Shown: positions 1 through 9,721, numbered from the stretch's first letter. The stretch: DNA of 52,638 bases from Patescibacteria group bacterium (GCA_004298615.1 SCPX01000059.1:1-52638), one strand, 5' to 3'. The notes: generated by a model from the sequence alone, not told the origin. Program-made: numbers and translations.

Positions 1-335
1 TCCAATCCGCTTATCAGTTTTTCCTTTTCCGGCGCTTCAAAAAGAGCCAGAAATTCTTCCGTTGCGTCAATCGTATCAAGAATTAAATTTATCATCTCCC
101 GCCCTTTTTTTGTCCGAAGATACGGCGTTTTGTCTCCAAAAACTTGACTTCTAAGCTGGTATAATATAACTCCAAGAAACGGCGTTATGACAAATTCTTT
201 GTCCATGCCGATACCCCGGATAACCTCATTTTTCTCTTCTTTTAACCTTTCCAAAAGGATTCTCGTAAACGATGGTGAAAACCCATTAATTACATCATTC
301 AGTTCCAATTTTAATTCTTGTTTCAATTCTTCCAT
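1..335 (-). CDS. hypothetical protein, C-terminus cut by window edge
   Basis: Open frame too short for the ORF track. It starts at the ATG complementary to bases 333-335 and runs off the left edge after 111 codons. The start is chosen because a perfect AGGAGG lies a few bases upstream, overlapping the stop of the preceding gene, so the two are probably translationally coupled. The protein begins MEELKQELKLEL and is rich in Glu, Lys and Leu, with no membrane segment or motif I recognise. It looks soluble and largely helical. Function unknown. It is the second gene of a two-gene minus-strand unit whose promoter abuts the CIRCE operator of clpB. Confidence 0.75.
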   Translation of the reverse strand, partial: MEELKQELKLELNDVINGFSPSFTRILLERLKEEKNEVIRGIGMDKEFVITPFLGVILYQLRSQVFGDKTPYLRTKKGREMINLILDTIDATEEFLALFEAPEKEKLISGL

Positions 336-346
336 TTTACATCCTC

Positions 347-658
347 CTATACTATCAGTTTAACCGCTCTATACACAATGGCGATAATCGCCAGGACTGC
401 TACTATCACGAATATTCCGATCATCAATGCTTCCGGAACCTTGTTGAATACAATGGATTGTATCCTGGAATCAGGATTTTCCAGCAGATAATCATCAACC
501 AATGAAACGAATGATCCGGCTGCAAAAAATAAAAACCCATAAAAGCCAAAGGCCAAAAATAGTATAACCCCGATTAGCAAAAAACGCTTCCAGGCCGGCG
601 GAGTAAATACCCCAACGGCAAAACTTCCCATAATACCGGCTACATACACCCAAATCAT
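347..658 (-). CDS. small membrane protein, function unknown
   Basis: A 103-residue protein with three likely membrane segments: about residues 2-20, 25-50 and 75-98. A hydrophilic stretch (SLVDDYLLENPDSR) lies between the second and third. It ends in a short basic tail. The start is supported by a perfect AGGAGGTGAT Shine-Dalgarno sequence immediately upstream, which is unusual in this window because most core genes here show none. It is the first gene of a pair, with the stop only 11 bases from the next ATG. A TTGACA-N17-TAAAGT promoter lies upstream, back to back with the clpB promoter. I do not recognise the family. A stress-linked role is only suggested by sharing the CIRCE region. Confidence 0.75.
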   Translation of the reverse strand: MIWVYVAGIMGSFAVGVFTPPAWKRFLLIGVILFLAFGFYGFLFFAAGSFVSLVDDYLLENPDSRIQSIVFNKVPEALMIGIFVIVAVLAIIAIVYRAVKLIV

Positions 659-708
659 ACAATCACCTCCTTTGTTATTGGTTTATGAAACGAACTATAA
701 TTACAAAT

Positions 709-737
709 ACTTTACTGTAAAAGTCTAATATTGTCAA
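709..737 (-). promoter_or_regulatory. predicted sigma-70-type promoter for the two-gene minus unit
   Basis: On the minus strand, TTGACA (complement of 732-737) and TAAAGT (complement of 709-714) are separated by 17 bases. The -35 hexamer directly abuts the left arm of the CIRCE element at 738. A repressor on that operator could therefore affect both directions. Sequence prediction only. Confidence 0.55.
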
Positions 738-764
738 TTAGCACTTGACATAAGAGAGTGCTAA
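738..764. promoter_or_regulatory. CIRCE operator (HrcA binding site)
   Basis: TTAGCACTT, nine bases, then GAGTGCTAA. This matches the CIRCE consensus TTAGCACTC-N9-GAGTGCTAA with a single mismatch in the left arm. CIRCE is the known binding site of the heat-shock repressor HrcA. It overlaps the clpB promoter: the -35 box starts inside the left arm and the -10 lies just after the right arm. hrcA itself is not in this window. Confidence 0.9.
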
Positions 765-774
765 ATGATATTAT
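745..774 (+). promoter_or_regulatory. clpB promoter inside CIRCE
   Basis: Perfect TTGACA at 745-750 and TATTAT at 769-774 with an 18-base spacer that contains most of the CIRCE element. Transcription would start near 781, giving a leader of under 30 bases before the clpB ATG. Binding of HrcA would directly occlude RNA polymerase. Confidence 0.8.
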
Positions 775-807
775 TTAGATGATTATTTTTTCTAAGCTAT
801 TTTCCTT

Positions 808-3387
808 ATGTTGGATCCGAATAAACTAACTTATAAATCGCAAGAAGCTTTGATGAACGCGCAAAAAATCGCGCAGGAAATCGGCCAAAGCGCCGTGGAT
901 GTTTTGCATTTAACTAAAGCGCTTTTAGAGCAGTCCGATACTATTACCACTCCCCTTCTCCAGAAATTAGGAGCGCCGATTGATTTGATTAAAAATGAAA
1001 TTGACGCGGTTCTTTCAAAACTTCCGAAAATTGAACAGCAGTCAAACAGTGGACAAATTTATCTCACGCCCCAAGTAAAAGAAATATTCAGCCGCGCGGA
1101 AAAAATCACGGACTCTCTTAAAGACCAATATATTTCCGTTGAACATTTATTAATGGCGTTGGCGGAAATAAAATCAGGAGTTAGAGAAATATTTTTTAAA
1201 TACGGCATTACTGAAAATAAGATTAAAGATGTTTTAAAAGAATTGCGCAAAAATCCGATTGACTCTCCCGCTCCGGAGGCGGCTTACAAAGCTCTGGAAA
1301 AGTATTTCGTGAATCTAACCGAACAAGCCAGAAAAGGAAAGCTTGATCCGGTGATCGGCCGGCATGATGAAATCAGGCGAATGATGCAAGTGCTTTCGCG
1401 GCGGACAAAAAATAATCCGGTTTTGGTCGGCGACGCCGGAGTCGGCAAAACGGCTTTGGTGGAAGGACTGGCTCAGCGTATCATATCGGGCGATGTTCCG
1501 GAGACTTTAAAAAATCGAGAAGTTTATTCTCTGGATATGGGAATGCTTGTGGCCGGAGCGAAATTTCGCGGCGAATTTGAAGAACGGCTCAAAGCGGTAT
1601 TAAAAGAAATCGAGCAAGCCGGGAATGTAATAATTTTTATGGATGAAATGCACACGCTCGTTGGCGCGGGAGCGACTAAAGGGTCTTTGGATGCGTCCAA
1701 TATGCTCAAACCGATGTTGGCGAGAGGCCAATTGCACGCGGTTGGTGCGACCACAATTAATGAATACCGAAAATACATTGAAAAAGATCCGGCTCTGGAG
1801 CGCCGCTTTCAGCCGATTTTTGTTTCCGAACCTACTTTGGAAGATACTATCGCGATTTTGCGCGGGCTGAAAGAAAAATACGAATTGCACCACGGCGTGA
1901 AAATAACCGACGAGGCGATAATCGCCGCGACAGAGCTTTCTTCTCGCTATATTTCGGATCGTTTTTTACCGGACAAAGCGGTTGATTTGATTGATGAGGC
2001 CACTTCCGGCTTGAAAATCGAGCTGGAGAGCATGCCGGCGGAATTGGACAGATTAAAAAGAGATATTACTCGTTTGGAAATTGAAAAAACAGCGATTAAA
2101 AAAGATAAGACCGTTCCGAAAGAAAGAATGGATTTAATTGATAAATCGCTCGCCGAGCTTCAAACTAAGGCACAGGCGCTGGCACTTCAATGGCGCAATG
2201 AAAAAGGTTTGATTGAAAAGGCTAATGAATTGAAAGCCAAGCTTGAGAAATTGCGTTTTGAAGAAGAGCAGTCCGTGCGTAATGGCGATCTTGATAAAGC
2301 CGCGCAATTAAAATACGGCGAAATTCCGGCTACTGAAAAACTTTTTTCCGAACAAAACAAGAAATTGGAAAAGCTGCAGAAAACCTCCCGTCTTCTCAAA
2401 CAAGAAGTGGCGGCTGAAGATATAGCGCAGGTTGTATCGCGTTGGACCGGAATTCCCATTTCTAAAATGCTGGAGAGCGAAATCGCTAAACTTGCGCATT
2501 TGGAATCCGAATTAGCCAAGCGCGTGATCGGGCAAAAAGAAGCGCTAGCCGCCGTCGCCAATGCCATCAGGCGTACGCGCGCAGGAATTGCCGAACAAAA
2601 CAGGCCGATCGGAACATTTTTATTTTTAGGGCCGACTGGAGTCGGCAAAACAGAAACCGCCAAAACATTGGCCGAACAGCTTTTCAATGACGAAAAAGCC
2701 ATCATTCGCGTAGATATGTCCGAATATATGGAAGCGCATTCTGTGGCGCGATTGATTGGTTCTCCTCCGGGATATGTGGGATACGAGGAAGGCGGGCAAT
2801 TGACGGAAAATATTAGGCGGCATCCGTATAGCGTTGTTTTGCTTGATGAAATAGAAAAAGCCCATCCGCAGGTTTTGAATTTGTTTTTGCAATTATTTGA
2901 CGAAGGCCGCCTTACTGACGGCAAAGGGCGAACCGTAAATTTTAAAAATACTATTCTGATAATGACCTCAAATATTGGATCGGATATTTTACAAAGCGTA
3001 GAATCCTGGGAAAAACGCAAGACGCAAGTGGCGGATCTTTTGCGTTCAACTCTTCGTCCGGAATTCATCAATCGCATTGACGATATCGTAGTGTTTCATC
3101 TGCTTTCTGAAAAAGAAATTGAAAAAATTGTTGATCTGCAAATCGGCAATCTGGCCATCCGACTTAAAGAAAAGCAAATTGCAATAAACATAACTGCCAA
3201 AGCAAAATTATTTTTGTCTAAAACCGGCTTTGATCCGCTGTACGGCGCAAGGCCTCTAAAACGGCTGATTCAATCGCAAATTCTTGACGAAATCGCCTTA
3301 CAAATCATTGAAGGAAAAATCAAAGACGGATCAACGATAATGATAGACTCGGACGGAAAAAATGTAACTTTTCCATTGCCGGCGTAG
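808..3387 (+). CDS. clpB: ATP-dependent protein disaggregase ClpB
   Basis: Hsp100 ring ATPase that extracts polypeptides from aggregates, normally working with DnaK. Domain order: Clp N-terminal double repeat (about 1-145), first AAA module with Walker A GDAGVGKT at 208-215 and Walker B VIIFMDE, then a long coiled-coil middle domain (about 400-525). That middle domain is diagnostic of ClpB rather than ClpA or ClpC. The second AAA module has Walker A GPTGVGKT near 608, and the C-terminal ClpB D2-small domain is present. The length of 859 aa is normal for the family. The start follows a short leader without a clear Shine-Dalgarno sequence. The promoter overlaps a CIRCE operator, so heat-shock control by HrcA is very likely. 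Confidence 0.97.
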   Translation: MLDPNKLTYKSQEALMNAQKIAQEIGQSAVDVLHLTKALLEQSDTITTPLLQKLGAPIDLIKNEIDAVLSKLPKIEQQSNSGQIYLTPQVKEIFSRAEKITDSLKDQYISVEHLLMALAEIKSGVREIFFKYGITENKIKDVLKELRKNPIDSPAPEAAYKALEKYFVNLTEQARKGKLDPVIGRHDEIRRMMQVLSRRTKNNPVLVGDAGVGKTALVEGLAQRIISGDVPETLKNREVYSLDMGMLVAGAKFRGEFEERLKAVLKEIEQAGNVIIFMDEMHTLVGAGATKGSLDASNMLKPMLARGQLHAVGATTINEYRKYIEKDPALERRFQPIFVSEPTLEDTIAILRGLKEKYELHHGVKITDEAIIAATELSSRYISDRFLPDKAVDLIDEATSGLKIELESMPAELDRLKRDITRLEIEKTAIKKDKTVPKERMDLIDKSLAELQTKAQALALQWRNEKGLIEKANELKAKLEKLRFEEEQSVRNGDLDKAAQLKYGEIPATEKLFSEQNKKLEKLQKTSRLLKQEVAAEDIAQVVSRWTGIPISKMLESEIAKLAHLESELAKRVIGQKEALAAVANAIRRTRAGIAEQNRPIGTFLFLGPTGVGKTETAKTLAEQLFNDEKAIIRVDMSEYMEAHSVARLIGSPPGYVGYEEGGQLTENIRRHPYSVVLLDEIEKAHPQVLNLFLQLFDEGRLTDGKGRTVNFKNTILIMTSNIGSDILQSVESWEKRKTQVADLLRSTLRPEFINRIDDIVVFHLLSEKEIEKIVDLQIGNLAIRLKEKQIAINITAKAKLFLSKTGFDPLYGARPLKRLIQSQILDEIALQIIEGKIKDGSTIMIDSDGKNVTFPLPA

Positions 3388-3404
3388 CCTTTTTTTGCTA
3401 TAAT
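3376..3404 (+). promoter_or_regulatory. promoter overlapping the clpB stop, leaderless start of next gene
   Basis: TTGCCG (3376-3381), 17 bases, TATAAT (3399-3404). The hexamers straddle the clpB stop codon. Only eight bases separate the -10 box from the ATG at 3413, so the transcript would begin at or next to the start codon, that is, leaderless. Confidence 0.65.
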
Positions 3405-3412
3405 GGAAACCT

Positions 3413-4789
3413 ATGAATTTAAAAGCAAAAATCGCCGCATTTTGTTTGTTTTTTTTATTATTTTCGCAATCCGCGTCGGCCGCTTTTGATTTTGGGAATA
3501 TAATTTCGGATCGCGATATGCAGGACAGTCAGTCGATTTCAGTTGCCACGATTGACAGATTCTTAAATTCGCGAAATGGCATTTTAGGAAAATTGGTTTT
3601 CGATGCAGTAAACGGTGTCGGTACGATTTCTAAAAAGGTTTCAGAACTCATTCATGCGGCCGGACAAGCAAATAAAATCAATCCGAAAGTTTTGATCGTC
3701 ACTTTGCAAAAGGAGCAAAGCTTGATTGAAGACCCTAGCCCGTCGCAGGGCCAGCTCGATTGGGCGATGGGATACGCGGTGTGCGATGATTGCTCAAAAA
3801 GCGATCCGGCCATCCAAAAATACAAGGGATTTGTCAATCAAATCAATTCTGCGGCGGCCCGGCTTCGTTATTATTTTGACAACCCAGGGCAATTTCGCCA
3901 TCAGGCCGGCCAGACTCATACGATAGACGGCGTTTCTGTCGTTATGAAAAATAAAGCCACGGCCAATTTGTATAACTACACTCCACACATCCACGGCAAT
4001 CAAAATTTTTCCAAGTTTTGGAATCAATGGTTTGTTAAAAATTATCCGGACGGTACGCTTCTTCAAGTTGACGGGCAGGCCGGTATTTGGCTGATTGAAA
4101 ATGGTAAGCGCAGGCCGTTTTTGAACAAATCGGCGTTTTTATCGAATTATGATTCTGATAAAGTGATCAAGACGACGACCACTGATCTTGAAAAATACAG
4201 TATTGGCGCGCCTATTAAATATTCAAATTACTCGCTTATCAAAATGCCGAGCGGCGGGATTTATTTACTGATTGATAATGTCAAACATCCGATCGCCTCG
4301 CGCGATGTTTTTAGAAATCTTGGATTCAATCCGGAAGAGCTGATTGATGGAGACGAAGACGATGTAAAATGGTACCCGAAAGGCTCCCCCATCACTCTTG
4401 AAAAGGCTTATCCGCAAGGCGCGTTATTGAGAGATCCGGAAACCAAAGGCGTTTGGTATGTGGAAAACGGCATAAAAAGCCCGATTTGGTCAAAAGATAT
4501 AATGATGTCGCGATTTTCCGGCCGGCCTGTTATGCAAAGCTCTATTGAAGAACTCGAGCTTTACGAAAAAGGAGCGCCGGTCAAATTTCGCGATGGAGAA
4601 ATTATTGCCACAAAAGATCCGGAATCGCTCAATCGCAGCGTTTATGTTGTTTCAAACGGCCAAAAAAGGCCGATTGCCAACCGCGAGGCATTTAACGCGC
4701 TTGGCTATAAATGGAAAAACATAATCTGGACAACCGACAAAGTTCTGGATTTGCATGAAACCGGAGAAATGATTGACATCATCCAATAA
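3413..4789 (+). CDS. secreted lysozyme-like protein with C-terminal repeats
   Basis: Residues 1-23 form a signal peptide (basic start, long Leu/Phe core, SASA cleavage region). Residues about 70-205 resemble a lysozyme or lytic-transglycosylase-like fold, with a conserved block INPKVLIVTLQKEQSLI and a Glu in the position expected for the catalytic acid. The rest carries about four degenerate repeats of roughly 60 residues, each with a core like IWLIENGKRRPF, IYLLIDNVKHPI, VWYVENGIKSPI and VYVVSNGQKRPI. These probably form a surface-binding stalk. It most likely acts on peptidoglycan or as an exported envelope protein. The catalytic assignment is inference. It has its own leaderless-type promoter and is followed after four bases by priA. 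Confidence 0.7.
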   Translation: MNLKAKIAAFCLFFLLFSQSASAAFDFGNIISDRDMQDSQSISVATIDRFLNSRNGILGKLVFDAVNGVGTISKKVSELIHAAGQANKINPKVLIVTLQKEQSLIEDPSPSQGQLDWAMGYAVCDDCSKSDPAIQKYKGFVNQINSAAARLRYYFDNPGQFRHQAGQTHTIDGVSVVMKNKATANLYNYTPHIHGNQNFSKFWNQWFVKNYPDGTLLQVDGQAGIWLIENGKRRPFLNKSAFLSNYDSDKVIKTTTTDLEKYSIGAPIKYSNYSLIKMPSGGIYLLIDNVKHPIASRDVFRNLGFNPEELIDGDEDDVKWYPKGSPITLEKAYPQGALLRDPETKGVWYVENGIKSPIWSKDIMMSRFSGRPVMQSSIEELELYEKGAPVKFRDGEIIATKDPESLNRSVYVVSNGQKRPIANREAFNALGYKWKNIIWTTDKVLDLHETGEMIDIIQ

Positions 4790-4793
4790 TTTT

Positions 4794-6701
4794 ATGATTG
4801 CCCAAGTAATTCCTTTCATTCGCCTGCCGCGGACAATGGAGGCGTTTGATTATGTAATCCCAAAGAACTTGGAAGTCGGCTTGAGCGCCGGCTCTATTGT
4901 TTCTGTTCCGTTTAGAAAAAGGAATATTCTGGGATTTACCGCCGGGATTAAGAATACGAGCTATGTACCGGCGAATAAATTGCGCGCGATAAATAAAGTT
5001 ATCGTTGAGAAATCTTTGACTGAAGAGCAAATTGATCTTTTTTATTGGATGGCGGAAAATTACGCTACCGCCCGATCAATAATCATTAAAATGTTTTTTC
5101 CCTTCACTTCCAAATCATTTTTTAATCGTTTGGCAAACGAAAATAATAAGATACGGGATGCAAGATACAAGATTCAAGCCGCAAAACATCCTTGGCTCAA
5201 AAATCAATCGCTTTTAATTCAATATGACGATCGGGAAACCGTTTTGAAAGAATACGAAAAAATAGCAGCTGAATTCGCTAAAAGCAAAAAACAGCTGCTT
5301 ATTCTTTTCCCGCGATTGGCGCTTTTGCGCCGATTTTACGATGATTTGCCGGACAAAATCAAAAAATACGCTGAAATATATCAGTCAACCGGAATCAAAC
5401 AAAGCGCTTTGCAAAACGCTTTTTGGCGGATAAAAAACAATGAAGCGAAAATAATTTTGGGGACCAGGCCCGCCCTTTTCGCTCCGTTTGCCAATCTCTC
5501 CGCCATAATCATTGATCATGAGGAATCGCCTGACCACCGGCAAGAAGAGCCTAATCCGCGCTATCATCCGATTGACGCGGCGGAATTTTTGCAAAAGCGA
5601 GATAAGAAAATAAAAATTTTATATATTTCCCCGCTTCCCTCAATTGAGAGATTTTCCGCTACTCTTAACAAAAAAATAAAATTTATAAGCGGCGATAATT
5701 TCAGTCAGCCCGAAGATCGGATAAAAATTCTTGATACTCGGCATCCCGAATCTTGGCGAACGACTTATCCATTTCACTTTGAGATGGAAGCCGCGATAAA
5801 AGACAAGCTGGAAAATGCAAAGTCGGTATTTATTTTAGCCGGCCGCCGCGGAGAATCAGCAATGCTCGTTTGCGCGGATTGCGGCTGGTCGCCTGTCTGC
5901 CCAAATTGCGCCATTCCTTTGAGCATTGTCAATGAGCGAAAAATGGACGAGGCGCTTGTTTGTTTCCGGTGCGGTCTCAAGCAGTCCGGCACGCCATTTT
6001 GTCCGTCTTGCCAAGGCACTCGCCTGAAGTATCGAGGCGCCGGAATAAAAAAAATATACGATGCAGCAATCAAATTATTTCCCGATGCGCAAATTCGGCA
6101 GATAGCAAAGGAACCGCAGACTAATTTAAAAAAGCCCGATAGTCATCCGGAAATCATCATTGGCACGCCGTACGCCATAGATTATGTTGATTATTCCAAT
6201 ATCGGACTGATCGGGTTAGTCTCTACGGATGGCGCGCTTTTTTCCTCGCAATTCCGATCCGCCGAACGATTCGGCCAGCTTTTATGCGATTTGATGTCAT
6301 TAGCTCCCAAAGCTGATTTACTTGTCCAGACTATGGCGCCGGAACATAAAGTTTTTGCCATTTGGCAAAGAAATCGCGAGGATTTTTTACGGCAAGAATT
6401 GGAATCGCGTAAGTCGGCGAATTATCCTCCGTTTAGCGAGGTTTTAAAACTCATAATTCAAAATAAGAAATACGAAGCGGCGGAAAGCGCTGCCAGCGCT
6501 TGGATTGAAAAAAATAATGATTTGGCCGGCGAATCGAATATTGAAATTTTAGGTCCGATTCGTCCGGCCAATCCGCTGATACGCGGCCGTTTCCGGACCA
6601 ACATAGTTTTACGAGCTAATGAAAATGGCGCGTTTACAAAAATTATAAAACTGATTCCCAACGATTGGATCATTGACAAAAACCCTGAAAATCTATTATA
6701 A
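4794..6701 (+). CDS. priA: PriA-like primosomal protein N' with degenerate ATPase motifs
   Basis: Replication-restart protein family. I prefer the ATG at 4794, four bases after the previous stop, over the upstream TTG used by the ORF track. An N-terminal DNA-binding domain starts with VIPFIRLPRTMEAFDYVIP. The zinc region is well conserved, with four CxxC pairs around residues 359-416 (CADC, CPNC, CFRC, CPSC). The C-terminal PriA fold follows. The helicase motifs are altered. Where PriA normally has GxTGSGKT, this protein reads LLIQYDDRETVLKEY. The Walker B DEEH region is DHEE. The GTQMIAKGHDFP motif is GTPYAIDYVDYS. It is therefore probably a non-hydrolysing loader that keeps DNA and zinc-mediated contacts. 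Actinobacterial and Deinococcus PriA proteins are known precedents for loss of helicase activity. Confidence 0.85.
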   Translation: MIAQVIPFIRLPRTMEAFDYVIPKNLEVGLSAGSIVSVPFRKRNILGFTAGIKNTSYVPANKLRAINKVIVEKSLTEEQIDLFYWMAENYATARSIIIKMFFPFTSKSFFNRLANENNKIRDARYKIQAAKHPWLKNQSLLIQYDDRETVLKEYEKIAAEFAKSKKQLLILFPRLALLRRFYDDLPDKIKKYAEIYQSTGIKQSALQNAFWRIKNNEAKIILGTRPALFAPFANLSAIIIDHEESPDHRQEEPNPRYHPIDAAEFLQKRDKKIKILYISPLPSIERFSATLNKKIKFISGDNFSQPEDRIKILDTRHPESWRTTYPFHFEMEAAIKDKLENAKSVFILAGRRGESAMLVCADCGWSPVCPNCAIPLSIVNERKMDEALVCFRCGLKQSGTPFCPSCQGTRLKYRGAGIKKIYDAAIKLFPDAQIRQIAKEPQTNLKKPDSHPEIIIGTPYAIDYVDYSNIGLIGLVSTDGALFSSQFRSAERFGQLLCDLMSLAPKADLLVQTMAPEHKVFAIWQRNREDFLRQELESRKSANYPPFSEVLKLIIQNKKYEAAESAASAWIEKNNDLAGESNIEILGPIRPANPLIRGRFRTNIVLRANENGAFTKIIKLIPNDWIIDKNPENLL

Positions 6702-6755
6702 TAATCACTTTTAGGCCCAAGGCTTATCCGCCTTTGGCGGAGAATATAAAACATT

Positions 6756-7259
6756 ATGCCAAAAATTGTCATTCAGGAACCGGCGCCGGTATTGCGCCGC
6801 AAATCGGAAAAATTTGAAAAAATCGGGTCACGCGAAGCTAAAAAGCTTGTTTTCAAAATGCTGGAAACAATGAAAGAAAAAAGAGGCGTAGGCATAGCCG
6901 CTCCGCAAATCAATGAAGGAGTGCAAGCGATAATCGTCGATACGGCAGACGGACCGCTGGCTTTGTATAATCCAAAACTTCTTAAAACTTCAAAGAAAAA
7001 AGAATCGGGCGAGGAAGGTTGCCTGTCCGTGGCCGGCGTGTATGGAATAGTGCCGCGTTTTACATCCGTTGAAGTGGAAGCGCAAAATGAAAAAGCGGAG
7101 ATTGTTCGCATCAAGGCCGAAGGATTTTTTGCGCGAGTTCTTCAGCATGAAATAGATCATATTAATGGCGTGCTCTTTATCGATCGCGCGACAAAAATTA
7201 CCGAAGGAAAAAAAATACTGGATGAAATCGAAAATAAAGCCGCAAAACCAATATTATGA
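6756..7259 (+). CDS. def: peptide deformylase
   Basis: Removes the N-formyl group from nascent proteins. All three metal-site motifs are visible: GVGIAAPQ (motif I), EEGCLS (motif II, Cys ligand) and QHEIDH (motif III, two His ligands and the catalytic Glu). The length of 167 aa is typical. The gene overlaps fmt by four bases (ATGA), so the enzymes that add and remove formyl groups are translationally coupled. A short hairpin (CCGCC TTT GGCGG) sits in the 54-base gap after priA. Confidence 0.97.
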   Translation: MPKIVIQEPAPVLRRKSEKFEKIGSREAKKLVFKMLETMKEKRGVGIAAPQINEGVQAIIVDTADGPLALYNPKLLKTSKKKESGEEGCLSVAGVYGIVPRFTSVEVEAQNEKAEIVRIKAEGFFARVLQHEIDHINGVLFIDRATKITEGKKILDEIENKAAKPIL

Positions 7260-8212
7260 ATGACGCCAAAAAAATAGTTTTTTTCGGCACATCGCATTTC
7301 GCCGTGCCGATTTTAAATAAACTCGCCGATTCGCCCTTTAAACCGAGCCTGGTCGTCACCCAGCCGGATGCGATCGTCGGTCGAAAAAAAATCCTGATGT
7401 TTCCGCCGGTCAAAGTCGCCGCCAATGCCGCTTCCATTGAAGTCATTCAGCCGGAAACATTAAAAACCGAAGGAGTTAAAAGTTTATTAATGAACTATGA
7501 TCCGGATTTATTTATTCTAGCGGCGTACGGCAAAATAATCCCCAAGGCCGTTTTAAAAATTCCCAGACTTGGAAATCTCAATATTCATCCGTCACTTCTC
7601 CCGCTATTTCGCGGATCATCCCCTATTCACGCGGCGATTCTGTCAGGCGCATCCGAAACGGCCGCCACGATCATTCAAATGGACGAAGAAATAGATCACG
7701 GGCCGATCGTATCTCAAGAAAAAATCAAACTGTCCGGAACAGAGACTTATGACGGATTACAAAAGATATTATCTGAATATTCCGCCAATCTTCTTTTAAA
7801 AATTCTGCCGGATTATTGCGCCGGGAATATCAAACCTGCGGCGCAAGACCACTCCAAGGCTTCGTTTACAAAATTGATAAGATCGGAAGATGCCCGGATT
7901 GATTGGTCAAAATCGGCTGATGAAATTGACCGGCAGATCCGCGCTTATCATCTGTGGCCGAAAGCGCATACGGCTTGGAAAGAATCGCCGGACACGCGCG
8001 CTTTACGGATCAATATATTGAAAGCCGGCAAGGCTAAATCGCCTCAAACGCATAAACCGGGTACTGTCAGACCATTTGGTTCGGCTTTTGCCATTGCCGC
8101 CGGAAATGATTTGATAGTTCCGGAAATACTGCAATTGGAAGGCCGCAAAGAATCCGATGCCGGTTCATTTTTGCGCGGGCATCAAAATTTCATCGGAACG
8201 ATTTTAATATGA
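7256..8212 (+). CDS. fmt: methionyl-tRNA formyltransferase
   Basis: Transfers a formyl group from 10-formyl-tetrahydrofolate to initiator Met-tRNA. The N-terminal formyltransferase fold shows VVFFGTSHFAVPIL-like and NIHPSLLPLFRGSSPI signatures. The latter contains the Asn-His pair of the active site, and the catalytic Asp region is DHGPIV. The C-terminal tRNA-binding domain begins near EDARIDW, and the length of 318 aa is normal. It overlaps def upstream and the glycosyltransferase downstream by four bases each. The stop is TGA, showing that TGA is a real terminator here. Confidence 0.96.
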   Translation: MNDAKKIVFFGTSHFAVPILNKLADSPFKPSLVVTQPDAIVGRKKILMFPPVKVAANAASIEVIQPETLKTEGVKSLLMNYDPDLFILAAYGKIIPKAVLKIPRLGNLNIHPSLLPLFRGSSPIHAAILSGASETAATIIQMDEEIDHGPIVSQEKIKLSGTETYDGLQKILSEYSANLLLKILPDYCAGNIKPAAQDHSKASFTKLIRSEDARIDWSKSADEIDRQIRAYHLWPKAHTAWKESPDTRALRINILKAGKAKSPQTHKPGTVRPFGSAFAIAAGNDLIVPEILQLEGRKESDAGSFLRGHQNFIGTILI

Positions 8213-9720
8213 TTGTCCAAGGATTGACCGCGGAGGAAAAAAAACGCTATCGCCGCTTGGAATACATCCCGGGAATTCTTGTATGGACCACATTCGCGGC
8301 CGTGATAATTTTGTCGTTTATCCGTCCGTATTGGGCCATAGTATTTATTATCGCTTTTGATCTTTATTGGATGCTGCGGATATTTTATCTTTTAGTTTAT
8401 CTTTTGACATCGTATAAACGGCTGAAGGAAAATATTAAAATCGACTGGATGAACCGATTGCGCGATTTGCCGGATTGGGAAAGGATTCACCATCTGATTG
8501 TTTTGCCGACATACAAAGAAGAATTTGAAATAATTGACGGCACTTTTGAGGCGTTGATCAAATCAAGATACCCTCTTAAAAAAATAATTGTTGTTTTAGC
8601 GGGCGAAGAGAGAGATGAAGAAAATTTTAAAAAAATTGCCGGCCGAATTTCGGCCAAATACGGCGATTTTTTCTATAAATTGCTGATTACCATCCATCCT
8701 AAAGATATTCCGGGAGAAGCGGCGGCCAAGGGAGCCAATATCCATTGGGCGGGACATCAAGCGCAAAAATTCATTGATCAAACTGAAATCCCTTATCGCA
8801 ACATAATAGTTTCGTGTTTTGACATTGACACGATCGTTCACCGGCAATATTTCGCGGCGTTGGCTTTTCAATATTTGACTCATCCGAATCCTTTGCGCGC
8901 CAGTTTTCAGCCTATCGCCCTTTATAATAACAATATTTGGGATTCGCCGGCGCTAATGCGAGTCGTGGCCAATTCCACTTCTTTTTGGCTACTGACCGAG
9001 CTCGTCCGGCCGGAAAGGCTTTTTACTTTTTCTTCCCACAGCATGAGTTTTCAAGCCTTGGTGGATGTTGGATTTTGGGATAATACTATTGTCACCGAGG
9101 ATTCGCGCATTTTTTTACAATGTTTTTTGCGTTATGACGGAGACTATAAGGTAATCCCGCTGTATATGCCGGTCTCCATGGATACTGTTTTGGGAAAAAC
9201 TTTGCGGCGGAGCCTCGTCAATCAATACAAACAGCAAAGGCGCTGGGCCTGGGGCGTGGAACATCTTCCTTTTATGATTTGGAATTTTCACAAAAATCAC
9301 AAAATCTCCAAATCGTTAAAGATCCGCTATCTATGGATTCTTACCGAGGGTATGTATTCGTGGGCAACGGCGCCGATCCTGATTTTTATTTTAGGCTGGC
9401 TGCCGCTGGCCGTATCCAATGCTTTTTACGGTAATGTTTCAGGCAGCGTCCTGGCGCAAAATGCTCCAAAAGTTTTGGAGACTCTGATGCGCATAGGAAT
9501 GCTCGGACTTTTCGCATCGGCGATCATCTCTACTGTTCTTTTACCGCCCAAGCCATATTCCAAGCGGCTCATCAAATACGCGGAAATGATTTTACAGTGG
9601 ATTCTTTTTCCCATTTGCATGATCGCTTTCGGTTCAATTCCAGCCATTGAGTCGCAAACGCGCTTGATGCTCGGCAAATACCTCGGATTCTGGGTGACGG
9701 AAAAAGCGCGAAAAAATTAA
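8209..9720 (+). CDS. membrane glycosyltransferase, family 2
   Basis: Two N-terminal membrane helices (about 22-65) anchor a cytoplasmic GT-A domain. Visible landmarks are VLPTYKEE at the nucleotide-binding start, a DID acidic motif (FDIDT), the acceptor-base region TEDSRI and a QQRRWAWG motif. That last motif matches the QxxRW signature of processive family-2 enzymes such as cellulose or hyaluronan synthases. Several hydrophobic helices follow to the C-terminus (about 375-490). It probably polymerises or transfers a sugar across the membrane for an envelope polysaccharide. The substrate cannot be told from sequence. Being last in the priA-def-fmt run is positional, not functional. Confidence 0.82.
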   Translation: MIVQGLTAEEKKRYRRLEYIPGILVWTTFAAVIILSFIRPYWAIVFIIAFDLYWMLRIFYLLVYLLTSYKRLKENIKIDWMNRLRDLPDWERIHHLIVLPTYKEEFEIIDGTFEALIKSRYPLKKIIVVLAGEERDEENFKKIAGRISAKYGDFFYKLLITIHPKDIPGEAAAKGANIHWAGHQAQKFIDQTEIPYRNIIVSCFDIDTIVHRQYFAALAFQYLTHPNPLRASFQPIALYNNNIWDSPALMRVVANSTSFWLLTELVRPERLFTFSSHSMSFQALVDVGFWDNTIVTEDSRIFLQCFLRYDGDYKVIPLYMPVSMDTVLGKTLRRSLVNQYKQQRRWAWGVEHLPFMIWNFHKNHKISKSLKIRYLWILTEGMYSWATAPILIFILGWLPLAVSNAFYGNVSGSVLAQNAPKVLETLMRIGMLGLFASAIISTVLLPPKPYSKRLIKYAEMILQWILFPICMIAFGSIPAIESQTRLMLGKYLGFWVTEKARKN

Positions 9721-9721
9721 A

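Noticed and set aside
2187-3077. 296-aa minus-strand ORF
   Set aside because: Shadow of clpB, antisense to its well-conserved second ATPase module.
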